Of a DNA stretch of 64,000 nt, positions 33,583-40,996 are shown in pieces. Source of the stretch: CBDESM01 sp965242485. Its GTDB lineage: Bacteria; Chloroflexota; Dehalococcoidia; Bin125. Location: NCBI GenBank assembly GCA_965242485.1, contig CBDESM010000002.1:62001-126000 (forward strand), given 5' to 3'. The position numbers and the translations under genes are program-made. The first letter of the stretch is position 1. Every line of letters begins with the position of its first letter. The notes under the pieces were generated by a model, which was given only the letters and a program-made list of their open reading frames with translations, was not told the origin of the DNA and ran no database searches.

Positions 33583-34157
33583 AGTTGGATGCAAGCACGC
33601 CGCCGGGAGCGACGGCACCGATCGGAGGTCGGCGCTGGATTCGCTCGAACCGGAGGCCGGGCGGCTCCGCGGAGCTCCGGAGAGGGCGCGGGATGCGGCT
33701 GCGACCGCGATGGATCGCGTCAGGGCGTGCGGGTGTTGGTCCCTGACGCTATGGTAAGAAAAGAGGGCGGAGCGGCTTCGACACCCGTGCGCTGCGCTTC
33801 ATGCGCTGCGCGTCCGTTCCTCTGCCGGCCCGTGCCCCGACTTGCCCTCGGAGCGCGGGCTCTTTTGCGGCCGCTCGGGCCGCCGCTAAGGCGAGGGGCG
33901 GGGGACTCCGTCCCGGAACGGGTGTCGCGAAGCCGCGGGGCGCGCGTTGCGCCCGCGCCTTTCCCGACTGGATGATGCGCTGCCGGCCCCGCGCTGCGGG
34001 GAACGGCGAGTGCGTGTCGTCAGGTGCCTGCGCCGGATCGGCCGCGCTCGCGACCGTCGGCGTCAGCCGGACCGTAGCTCCTCGTGGCCGGCTCTCGCCG
34101 GCGGGGAAGAAGAGAGGTCATCTGCGGGACTCCAAGGTGGGTGCCTGTCACACCCTC

Positions 34158-34186
34158 CATGCGCGGGACGCGCGTCGCCGCGCATG
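34158..34186. repeat. 9-bp inverted repeat around an inner palindrome
   Basis: CATGCGCGG (34158-34166) pairs exactly with CCGCGCATG (34178-34186). The 11-nt loop itself contains the palindrome GACGCGCGTC. It lies in the gene-free stretch; no function assigned. Confidence 0.35.
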
Positions 34187-34343
34187 TCGTACTGGCCGGG
34201 GTTCAGCCTCGGTATGCGCTACGCAGCCTCCCTTCGACCCCTGGACGCCGCGAGTCGGTTCGGTCCCATTGTCGGCTGGGCCGCCCGCGGCGAGATGCCG
34301 GCCGTCGCGACGGCGCTGACATTAGCCGCGCCGTCTGAAGTTC

Positions 34344-34364
34344 GGGGGGGGGGGGGGGGGGGGG
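34344..34364 (+). repeat. Homopolymer of 21 G
   Basis: An uninterrupted run of 21 G. Such tracts change length by polymerase slippage and can switch genes on and off, but no good reading frame or promoter surrounds it. A sequencing or assembly effect in an unresolved region is the plain alternative. Confidence 0.8.
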
Positions 34365-34582
34365 TAGATTTTGCAGTGATGGAAGCGGAAGAGGAGAGGG
34401 AGCGGGTACCGGCCGCGATGAGTTCCGGGCTGGGGACGAAGGTTGCGTCTTCTGGCGCCGGCCTGCGTGCTTGGCGCGGGCTAGCGCCTGGGAAGAAGAG
34501 AGATCTGTCGGCGTTCCATTTCTAGTCTCTGCCCTCCCGCGTTTGCGGGCGTCTCGCTCTGTTGACTGCGATGCTAGCAATC

Positions 34583-34598
34583 TGCAAAACGCTTTGCA
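34583..34598. promoter_or_regulatory. LacI-family-style palindrome TGCAAAACGCTTTGCA
   Basis: Six-base half-sites TGCAAA/TTTGCA around a central CG, the layout of LacI/PurR-family operators. It lies about 60 nt past the end of the DEAD-box helicase gene, so it could instead be a hairpin of that gene's 3' end. No T-run follows on either strand. Confidence 0.3.
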
Positions 34599-34656
34599 AA
34601 TCGCCCCCGGCGGCGGGCTTGGCGGAGGCGGTTGGCAAGCGATTGAGGGCGCGGGC

Positions 34657-36267
34657 TCAGTTCTTCGCGTAGAGATCGAGCTCGCCGCGTTCCAGCTCGT
34701 CGCCGACCAAGTCGACGATCTTGTCGAGGCTCTCCAAGTCCCACTCGCCCACGAAGCTGACGGCCGAGCCCGCCTTGCCGGCGCGCCCGGTGCGGCCGAC
34801 GCGGTGGACGTAGTCCTCGGGCGACTGCGGCAGGTCGTAGTTGACCACGTGCTGCACGTCGGGGATGTCGAGCCCGCGGGCGGCGACGTCGGTGGCGATG
34901 AGGAACTGGAGATCGCCCGAGCGGAAGCGCTGCATCACGCGGTCGCGCTTGCGCTGGTCGCGGTCGCCGTGGATCGCGTCGGCGTTGAGTTCGTGCCGCT
35001 GCAGGCGGTCGACCAAGCGGTCGACGGTGACCTTCATGTTGCAGAAGACGAGGGTGCGCCCGTGCAGCTCCGGCAGCAGCTCTTCGACGGCGCGGAGCTT
35101 GTCGCGGTTGGCGACCTCGTAGTAGGTCTGCGCGATTCCGTCGGCGGTGGCCGCCTCCGGCGCGATGTGGATGTGCTCCGGCTCGTGCATGTACTTCCAG
35201 ATCAGCGTCTTGATCGCGGTCGGGATGGTGGCCGAGAACAGCGCCGTGCGGCGGTCCTGCGGGCAGCGCGAGAGGATGCGGCGCATGTCCGGCTCGAAGC
35301 CGATATCGAGCATGCGGTCAGCCTCGTCGAGCACGGCCAGCCGCACCTCGCGCAGCGAGAGCGTGCGGCGGTTGAGGTGATCGATGATCCGCCCCGGCGT
35401 GCCGACCACGATCTGCGGCCGCCGCTCGAGGTTGGCGAAGTCGTCCTGCAGCTTGCGCCCGCCCATGATCACGGTCGCCTCGAGCCCGGCCGCGCGGGCG
35501 AGGAAATCGAGCACCGAGCCGACCTGGGCGGCCAGCTCGCGCGTCGGCGTCAGCACGATCGCCTGCACCTCGCCGATCTGCGGGTCGCAGGCCTCGACGG
35601 CCGGGATGCCGAAGGCGATCGTCTTGCCGGTGCCCGTCTGCGCCTGCCCGACGACGTCTGCGCCATCGAGCAGCAGCGGGATCGAGTCGCGCTGGATCGG
35701 CGTGGGCTCTTCCAGGCCGAGCGCGGCGACGGCGGCCAGCATCCGTTCGGAGATGCCGAGTTCGCGGAAGGCCAGCGGCGTCCGCCCCGGCGTGATCTCG
35801 TCCACGTCGGCGATCGAGGGCAGCTTGTAGCCGCCCGAGAGCAGCGCCTTCTGCGTCGCCGTCATCGGCCCCGCCGGCAACGGGCGGGAGTCGCGGCCCC
35901 TGCCCCTGCCGTCCCTGCCGCCGCCACCCCCGTCGTCGCGCGGACGCTTGCGTCGCCGCGGGCGGTCGGATTCGCGGGCTCCGCTGCGTTCGCCGCCGCG
36001 CCGTGATTCGGCCCGCCTCGGCGGCGGCTGCCGTTCCGCGGTGACGGCGCCGTTGCCGTTGGCCGGGCGCTTGCGGCGGCGGCGCTTGGATGCGCCCTCG
36101 CGCTGTTCCGGCTTCGGGCCGGGAGGAGCGGAGCCGCGCTGGGAGCGGGGTTTGCGTGGCTGGGCGGGCGGCGCCTGTTCACGCGCTTGGCCGGAAGGCG
36201 GTTCGGGCGCGTCGTCGGGGGAGTGCTGGGGGCTGGGTCGTCGGAGCAGTCGGTTGAGGAAAGTCAC
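34657..36267 (-). CDS. DEAD-box ATP-dependent RNA helicase with long basic N-terminal tail
   Basis: 536 residues from GTG 36267. Residues ~1-135 are low complexity, rich in Arg, Pro, Gly, Lys and Glu (KRRRRKRPANG, GGGGGRDGRGRGRD). The helicase core follows: Q motif PTPIQ, motif I AQTGTGKT, Ia PTRELA, motif II DEAD (VLDEADRML), motif III SAT, motif V ATDVAARGLD and motif VI HRVGRTGRAG. The enzyme unwinds or remodels RNA, probably in ribosome assembly or cold adaptation. Most bacterial homologs carry the basic tail at the C-terminus; here it is N-terminal. Confidence 0.9.
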   Translation of the reverse strand: MTFLNRLLRRPSPQHSPDDAPEPPSGQAREQAPPAQPRKPRSQRGSAPPGPKPEQREGASKRRRRKRPANGNGAVTAERQPPPRRAESRRGGERSGARESDRPRRRKRPRDDGGGGGRDGRGRGRDSRPLPAGPMTATQKALLSGGYKLPSIADVDEITPGRTPLAFRELGISERMLAAVAALGLEEPTPIQRDSIPLLLDGADVVGQAQTGTGKTIAFGIPAVEACDPQIGEVQAIVLTPTRELAAQVGSVLDFLARAAGLEATVIMGGRKLQDDFANLERRPQIVVGTPGRIIDHLNRRTLSLREVRLAVLDEADRMLDIGFEPDMRRILSRCPQDRRTALFSATIPTAIKTLIWKYMHEPEHIHIAPEAATADGIAQTYYEVANRDKLRAVEELLPELHGRTLVFCNMKVTVDRLVDRLQRHELNADAIHGDRDQRKRDRVMQRFRSGDLQFLIATDVAARGLDIPDVQHVVNYDLPQSPEDYVHRVGRTGRAGKAGSAVSFVGEWDLESLDKIVDLVGDELERGELDLYAKN

Positions 36268-36358
36268 GCGTGCCGGTTCATCTCTCGCTGGGGCGCGGAA
36301 TCGTCTGGGGAAGCGCCCATCGCGATCATCGTACCCCACGATGCCGCGGCCGCCCGCA

Positions 36359-36364
36359 TACACT
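36359..36364 (+). promoter_or_regulatory. Candidate -10 hexamer TACACT
   Basis: Lies 20 nt before the start of the first PIN-module gene (36385), in the same position relative to start as TACAAT before the second module. Confidence 0.35.
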
Positions 36365-36384
36365 CGCCGCAATTGGAGATCGCG

Positions 36385-36849
36385 ATGAGCGAACGCGGGC
36401 ATTCGGAGTCGGAATTCGCCGAGGCAGCGGCCGCGCCGTACCGCACGGAGGCGGAAGCGCTGCGCGAAGTTTTGGAGCGCGTCGCCGCCGCCTATCCGAT
36501 CCAGCCCTGCCGGGTCGTCGAAGACGCCAGCGGCGAAGAACCGGTGCTCCGCCTCGAATACTGGGGCCCCGGGATATACAACAGCCACGACCGCTGGGTC
36601 GCGCGGCAAGAGGGCCGCCCGCATCCCCCGCGCCCGGTCTACTGGCACCCGCTGCTCGGGGATCCCATCGATCGGGAGTGGACGGACGCGGAACTCACCG
36701 AACTCGAAGCCAAGTGGAACGGGTATTGCGAGTACATCCGAAGCAACATGGCCTGGCACGACGAACATCCTCTTGAATGCCCCGAAGGCTACGAAGACGA
36801 CTACGACTTCTACGACTGGCTACTCGACGTGAGGCGCGGAACGTGGTGA
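36385..36849 (+). CDS. Unrecognised partner of PIN toxin, module 1 (putative antitoxin)
   Basis: 154 residues, no known family. The N-terminal helix region (EAEALREVLERVAAAYP) is followed by IQPCRVVEDASGEEPVLRLE, a tryptophan/proline segment (RPVYWHPLL), a helix (WTDAELTELEAKW) and an acidic tail ending EGYEDDYDFYDWLLDVRRG. The 156-residue protein of module 2 aligns along its whole length. GGAG precedes ATG 36385. Its stop overlaps the GTG of the PIN gene (GTGA), the tight coupling expected of an antitoxin-toxin pair. It has no recognisable DNA-binding domain. The highly acidic C-terminus could mimic nucleic acid and block the PIN active site; that is inference. Confidence 0.6.
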   Translation: MSERGHSESEFAEAAAAPYRTEAEALREVLERVAAAYPIQPCRVVEDASGEEPVLRLEYWGPGIYNSHDRWVARQEGRPHPPRPVYWHPLLGDPIDREWTDAELTELEAKWNGYCEYIRSNMAWHDEHPLECPEGYEDDYDFYDWLLDVRRGTW

Positions 36850-37280
36850 TCGCACTTGAAGCCGCGGCGCCAACGGTGCTGCTCGACACGAGCTCGATCT
36901 CCAGGTACGTGCGCGAGCCCGACGAATCTGCCGCTGCCCCGTACATGCGGGCACCGCATGTGCCGGCGATCTCGTTTCAGACGGAAGCGGAACTACTCCT
37001 CGGTCTTCACTCACAGCAGTTCGCAGCCGAGGAGCGCGACTTCCTCATCAACCTGCTCGACTCGATCATCGTGCTCGGGAGCAACTCCGCGACCAGCCGG
37101 CATTTCGCCGACGCCGTGCTCGGCTGGCGCGAGGCGCACCCGCTGCGGCAATGGCGGAACCTGCTCGTCCCCGATGCCTGGATCGCCGCCACCGCGCTCG
37201 CGTACGGCCTGCCGCTGGCGACGTTCGACCGGAACGATTTCCTTGAAATCGCGGGGCTCGAACTGATCCTGCTGCAGTAG
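36846..37280 (+). CDS. PIN-domain ribonuclease, VapC-like toxin, module 1
   Basis: 144 residues. The acidic active site is complete: D14 (VLLDTSSIS), E47 (FQTEAELLLG), D110 (PDAWIAATAL) and D128 (LATFDRNDF). PIN toxins cut RNA, often tRNA or rRNA. The GTG start at 36846 overlaps the TGA of the partner gene by 4 nt. It is paralogous to the PIN gene at 37797; both share PHVPAISFQTEAEL. Confidence 0.8.
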   Translation: MIALEAAAPTVLLDTSSISRYVREPDESAAAPYMRAPHVPAISFQTEAELLLGLHSQQFAAEERDFLINLLDSIIVLGSNSATSRHFADAVLGWREAHPLRQWRNLLVPDAWIAATALAYGLPLATFDRNDFLEIAGLELILLQ

Positions 37281-37297
37281 CCGCCGCACGGCCACAT

Positions 37298-37303
37298 ACA
37301 ATC
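37298..37303 (+). promoter_or_regulatory. Candidate -10 hexamer TACAAT
   Basis: 20 nt upstream of the ATG at 37324. Suggests that the second PIN module has its own promoter even though it follows the first by only 43 nt. Confidence 0.4.
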
Positions 37304-37323
37304 GCCGAACCGGGAGGTGGGAC

Positions 37324-37794
37324 ATGTCGGAGACGGAAGCCGAACAATCGCAGGTCGCCGAGGCGGTCGCGGTCTATGGCTACACGGGACTGGAAGAGCT
37401 GCGCGAGGGGCTCGAACGCCTCGCCCGCAAGCACCCGTGGCAGCCCTGCCGCGTCGTGCAGACGACCAATATGGACGGCACCCCCGTCTTCGAGATGCAG
37501 ACTTGGGGCCCCGCACCCGACACGGAGAACAACTACGAGCGCTGGCTCGCCCGCTGCAATGGCGAGCCGCAGCCGCCCCGCCCCGTCCGCTGGCGGCACG
37601 GCCGCACCGTGCGGATCGACCGCGACTGGAGCGAGGAGCAGATCGCCGCCGAGCTCTCCGATTGGGCAGCGCAGCTTGAGGAGCTGCAGCGGAGACAAGA
37701 TGAGCGCGGGCGCGACGATTATGGGGCGCCTCCGGGCTATGAAGGCGACTACGACCTCCAAGACCTCATCTATGACATCCGGTACGGCCGCTGA
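37324..37794 (+). CDS. Unrecognised partner of PIN toxin, module 2 (putative antitoxin)
   Basis: 156 residues, paralogous to the gene at 36385. Shared features: a helical N-terminus (LEELREGLERLARKHP), PCRVVQ, a W-G-P segment, PPRPV-x-W, a central W-containing helix and the acidic tail GYEGDYDLQDLIYDIRYGR. GGGAGGTGGG precedes the ATG. Two bases separate its stop from the start of the second PIN gene. The level of divergence suggests an old duplication, so the two modules may have insulated specificity. Family unknown. Confidence 0.6.
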   Translation: MSETEAEQSQVAEAVAVYGYTGLEELREGLERLARKHPWQPCRVVQTTNMDGTPVFEMQTWGPAPDTENNYERWLARCNGEPQPPRPVRWRHGRTVRIDRDWSEEQIAAELSDWAAQLEELQRRQDERGRDDYGAPPGYEGDYDLQDLIYDIRYGR

Positions 37795-37796
37795 CC

Positions 37797-38228
37797 GTGA
37801 CGACGATGGCGGCCCCGACGGTCCTGCATGACACGAGTTCCATCTCCGAGTACATCGAGAATGGGCACGCCGTGTCGGCCGCCGAGTATCTCCGATCACC
37901 ACATGTGCCCGCGATCTCGTTCCAGACCGAAGCCGAGCTGACGCTGTGGGCATTGAAGCCGGATTCACCTCAGCACATCCGAGACGACATCCGCGATTTT
38001 CTTGAAACGGCGACGATCTTGCAGTCCGATTCGCAGATCAATCGGCTCTTCGCGGAGATCATGCATGCGCGGATGCTCGCCTATCCGAATCGGGGCTGGC
38101 GCGACCTCGACGTCGGCGACGCTTGGATCGGGGCGACCGCGGTCGTGCACGGACTGCTGCTGATCACGTATGACCAGCGCGGGTTCAACGATGTGCCAGG
38201 ACTCGACAGCCGCATCCTGATCTATTGA
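37797..38228 (+). CDS. PIN-domain ribonuclease, VapC-like toxin, module 2
   Basis: 143 residues from GTG 37797 (ATG 37806 is also possible). Active-site residues are D12 (VLHDTSSIS), E45 (FQTEAELTLW), D108 (GDAWIGATAV) and D126 (LITYDQRGF), so the protein looks catalytically competent. It is paralogous to the PIN protein of module 1 but diverged in the middle helices (SPQHIRDDIRDFLE). It converges on the deazaflavin reductase gene. Confidence 0.8.
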   Translation: MTTMAAPTVLHDTSSISEYIENGHAVSAAEYLRSPHVPAISFQTEAELTLWALKPDSPQHIRDDIRDFLETATILQSDSQINRLFAEIMHARMLAYPNRGWRDLDVGDAWIGATAVVHGLLLITYDQRGFNDVPGLDSRILIY

Positions 38229-38238
38229 GCGGGAAGGA

Positions 38239-38652
38239 TCAGGCGGGCGTCAGCGCGAGCAGCGGGATCTTGCGGCCGGACATCTTGCGGTAGCTCTCGT
38301 AGTGCCCGTTCTTGGCCGTGATCTCGGCCCAGACCCGCGCGTAGCGTTCCTCGTCCTCGATCAGCGCGGCGCGGTACGCGCGGCCCCGTGCGCCCGCGCG
38401 CTCGACCGCGACCTCGCCCGCCTCCGTCGCGTTCGCCACCCAGAACGGGTCGGCCGCGCCGCCGCCGTTGGAGCCGACCACGATCAGATCATCGCCGTCC
38501 CGGTAGTAGAGCAGCGCCACGGTGCGCGGCCGCCCCGTGCGCCGGCCGGGCGCGGTCATCAGCAGCGTCGGCGGCCCTTGGAAGCGGCCGCGGCAGAGGC
38601 GGAACCAGGGAATCTGGACGCGCGTGATCGCGAGCATCACGGTGCGGTTCAT
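38239..38652 (-). CDS. Nitroreductase/DUF385-family deazaflavin-dependent oxidoreductase
   Basis: 137 residues. The sequence LLMTAPGRRTGRPRTVALLY, then GDDLIVVGSNGGGAADPFWVAN and a VEVRAGARGR-like basic strand, is the split beta-barrel pattern of the Ddn/DUF385 family, which uses F420 to reduce diverse substrates. ATG 38652 is chosen because an upstream in-frame extension to 38718 would run into the amt operator region. It is divergent from amt; the GNNAC array lies 40 nt upstream of this start and could control both genes. Confidence 0.8.
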   Translation of the reverse strand: MNRTVMLAITRVQIPWFRLCRGRFQGPPTLLMTAPGRRTGRPRTVALLYYRDGDDLIVVGSNGGGAADPFWVANATEAGEVAVERAGARGRAYRAALIEDEERYARVWAEITAKNGHYESYRKMSGRKIPLLALTPA

Positions 38653-38691
38653 GCCGTCGATGCTAGCCGCATCCGCACCCGCATCAGGGGC

Positions 38692-38773
38692 GAAACGTCG
38701 GCGTAACCGGCGCGACATCGCGGCGTTACCTGCGCGCCATCAGCGCGTAACCGGCCCGTCACCGCCGCGTAAC
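38692..38773 (+). promoter_or_regulatory. GlnR-like operator array upstream of amt-glnK
   Basis: Pentamers occur exactly every 11 bp: GAAAC (38692), GTAAC (38703), GACAT (38714), GTTAC (38725), GCCAT (38736), GTAAC (38747), GTCAC (38758), GTAAC (38769). Six of eight fit GNNAC, and each pair is separated by 6 nt. Actinobacterial GlnR binds GTnAC-N6-GAAAC repeats before amtB and glnA. The last site ends 65 nt before the amt start, so a nitrogen-control operator is likely. The regulator is not in the window. Confidence 0.75.
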
Positions 38774-38838
38774 CGCCCTTCTGCGGGCCGTTCGTAAGTT
38801 GCGTTGAAGACCGGACCCGAACCCCGAAGGAGGGACGC

Positions 38839-40341
38839 ATGTCGTTGATCCAATCCATAGAAGGCAGCGGCGCGGCGCCGCCCGGCCTCGCCTTGCGACG
38901 GCCGCGGCTGGCGCGGCCGAACCTGCGCCGCGCCGCGATCGGCCTCGGCGCCGGCGTCGCCACCGCGCTCGTCTTCGCCGGCGGCCTCGCCCTCGCGCAG
39001 GAAAGCGAGGCGGTGCTCGACTTGATCAAGGCGATCGACACGATCTGGTTCGTGATCGCCGGCGTGCTCGTCTTCTTCATGCAGGCCGGCTTCGGGCTGC
39101 TCGAAGCGGGCTTCGTGCGGGTCAAGAACACGACCAACATCTTGATGAAGAACGTGCTCGACGCCTCCATCGGCGGGATCGTTTGGTGGGTCTGCGGCTT
39201 CGGCTTCGCCTTCGGCTCCACCGCCGGCGACTTCATCGGCGGCGACAGCTTCTTCCTCGGGCTCGGCGGGCTGACCTCCGGGCCGGACGAAGTGCCGACC
39301 GCGGCGACCTTCTTCTTCCAGTGGGCCTTCGCCGCGACCGCGGCCACGATCGTCTCCGGCGCGCTGGCCGAGCGCACCAAGTTCAGCGCCTACCTCTTCT
39401 ACACCGTCTTCATCACCGGGATCATCTACCCGATCGTGATCCACTGGGGCTGGGGCGGCGGCTGGCTCGGCAACGAGGGCTTCATGGACTACGCCGGCTC
39501 GACCCTCGTCCACGGCGTCGGCGCCTGGGCCGGGCTGATGGGCGCGATCCTCGTCGGCCCGCGCATCGGCAAGTACGTCGACGGCAAGCCCCGCGCGATC
39601 CCCGGCCACAACATGACGATGGCGACCTTGGGGATGTTCATCCTCTGGTTCGGCTGGTACGGCTTCAACCCCGGCTCGACCCTGGGCCTGACCGGCAACC
39701 TGGCCGAAGAGGCCGCCTGGATCGCGATCAACACGACCCTCGCCGCCGGCGCGGGCGCGGTGGCCGCGATGGCGATCGCCAAGTTCCGCTACGGCAAGGC
39801 CGACCTCGGCCTGACGCTCAACGGCGCGCTCGCCGGGCTCGTCTCGATCACCGCCGGCTGCGGCTTCGTCGAGCCCTGGGCCGCGGTCCTGATCGGCGCG
39901 CTCGGCGGCGGCCTCGTCGTCGCCTCCGTCGCCTTCTTCGACCGCATCGGCGTCGACGACCCGGTCGGCGCGATCAGCGTCCACGGCGTCTGCGGCGTCT
40001 GGGGCACGCTCGCGACCGGGCTCTTCGCCACGGCCGCGGCGGCCGAGGCCTGGGGCGCGAAGAGCCACGGCCTCTTCATGGGCGGCGGCTTCAGCGGCCT
40101 GCTCTGGCAGATCATCGGCGTGCTCGCCGTCTTCGGCTTCGTCACCGCCGCCGCCGGCGTGCTGTTCTTCGTGATCAAGAACACGACCGGGCTGCGCGTG
40201 AGCGAGGCCGAGGAACTGGCCGGGCTCGACGTGCAGGAGCACGGCATCGGCGCCTACCCCGAATTCCCGACGGTCGCCCCCGGCACCGCCGTCGAGATCT
40301 CGGCCGGCGAAGAGGCCCCCGCCCCCGCCGCCAGCAACTAG
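38839..40341 (+). CDS. amt: Ammonium transporter Amt
   Basis: 500 residues with about eleven transmembrane segments after a ~50-residue N-terminal region that looks like a signal peptide (VATALVFAGGLALAQ). The twin histidines of the pore are in STLVHGVGAWAG and SVHGVCGVWGT. A long cytoplasmic tail (LDVQEHGIGAYPEFPTV ...) is where PII (GlnK) usually docks. AAGGAGGG precedes the ATG. glnK follows after 63 nt, the conserved amtB-glnK pair. Expression is probably controlled by the periodic GNNAC array upstream. Confidence 0.93.
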   Translation: MSLIQSIEGSGAAPPGLALRRPRLARPNLRRAAIGLGAGVATALVFAGGLALAQESEAVLDLIKAIDTIWFVIAGVLVFFMQAGFGLLEAGFVRVKNTTNILMKNVLDASIGGIVWWVCGFGFAFGSTAGDFIGGDSFFLGLGGLTSGPDEVPTAATFFFQWAFAATAATIVSGALAERTKFSAYLFYTVFITGIIYPIVIHWGWGGGWLGNEGFMDYAGSTLVHGVGAWAGLMGAILVGPRIGKYVDGKPRAIPGHNMTMATLGMFILWFGWYGFNPGSTLGLTGNLAEEAAWIAINTTLAAGAGAVAAMAIAKFRYGKADLGLTLNGALAGLVSITAGCGFVEPWAAVLIGALGGGLVVASVAFFDRIGVDDPVGAISVHGVCGVWGTLATGLFATAAAAEAWGAKSHGLFMGGGFSGLLWQIIGVLAVFGFVTAAAGVLFFVIKNTTGLRVSEAEELAGLDVQEHGIGAYPEFPTVAPGTAVEISAGEEAPAPAASN

Positions 40342-40404
40342 CCTCGCGTCAGGCGAGCAGAACGGGCCGCGGCGCGGCGCCGCGGCCCGGACAGGAGACT
40401 TCCG

Positions 40405-40743
40405 ATGAAAATGGTCATCGCCATCATCCGCCCCGAACGACTCTCCGTCGTCCGCACCGCCCTCGAGCAGATCGGCATCGTCTCGATGACGATCACCGAA
40501 GTGCGCGGGCGCGGCGCGCAGAAGGGTATGGTGCAGGAGTACCGTGGCCAGGCCGTGCAGGTCGACTACCTGCCCAAGATCAAGATCGAGATCGTGATCA
40601 ACACCACCCCGGTCGACGACGTGATCGACGCGGTGGTCGAGAACGCCGGCACCGGCGAGATCGGCGACGGCAAGATCTTCGTGCTCCCCGTCGAGGACGC
40701 CGTGCGCGTCCGCACGAAGGAGCGCGGCGAGGCGGCCGTCTAG
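40405..40743 (+). CDS. glnK: Nitrogen regulatory protein PII (GlnK)
   Basis: 112 residues, exactly PII length, starting MKMVIAIIRPERL. The T-loop is present (GAQKGMVQEYRGQAVQVDY), followed by LPKIKIEIVI and the B-loop GTGEIGDGKIFV. It would sense 2-oxoglutarate and ATP/ADP and plug Amt when nitrogen is plentiful. Position 51, the tyrosine that is uridylylated or adenylylated in many bacteria, is valine here; Tyr46 is kept. Control by covalent modification at that site is therefore lost. GACAGGAGA precedes the ATG. Confidence 0.93.
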   Translation: MKMVIAIIRPERLSVVRTALEQIGIVSMTITEVRGRGAQKGMVQEYRGQAVQVDYLPKIKIEIVINTTPVDDVIDAVVENAGTGEIGDGKIFVLPVEDAVRVRTKERGEAAV

Positions 40744-40764
40744 GCCGCCGGCGGGCCAAAACCA

Positions 40765-40813
40765 CGAAGGGGGTTCCGCGGCCCCGCATCACAGGACCGC
40801 GGAACCCCCTTCG
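40765..40813 (+). terminator. Strong 17-bp hairpin after glnK
   Basis: CGAAGGGGGTTCCGCGG (40765-40781) pairs perfectly with CCGCGGAACCCCCTTCG (40797-40813) across a 15-nt loop, 22 nt after the glnK stop. There is no T-run, so it is a T-less terminator or a stability element. Confidence 0.7.
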
Positions 40814-40996
40814 CGGGGACCGGTTGGGCGGGGGGGCGGTTCCGGCCGCCCCCCCGTTCCATCTCCAATCTGCCCGTTCCGCCGGCGCCGCGCAGTAACC
40901 CCCGATACATCCCGCCCGCCGCGCGCGGGAACTGTGTCCCCCGACGCACGCCACGCGCAGCCCCGGCGACGCCCGATCGGGCTACGCTTGGCCGCT

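Larger units (their letters stand above)
33169..34656. other. Stretch of ~1.5 kb without a convincing gene
   Basis: Open frames exist here, but none has a protein-like sequence with a ribosome site. Part of it (about 33400-33600) is AT-richer than its surroundings and probably holds the promoter of the giant exported protein. It contains several inverted repeats and a run of 21 G (listed separately). No rRNA or tRNA signature is recognised. A non-coding RNA or a decayed gene is possible. Confidence 0.6.

Noticed and set aside
33947..34525. Plus-strand frame running through the G-run
   Set aside because: Arg/Ser/Pro-rich with no family, no Shine-Dalgarno and a frame that depends on the length of the homopolymer.
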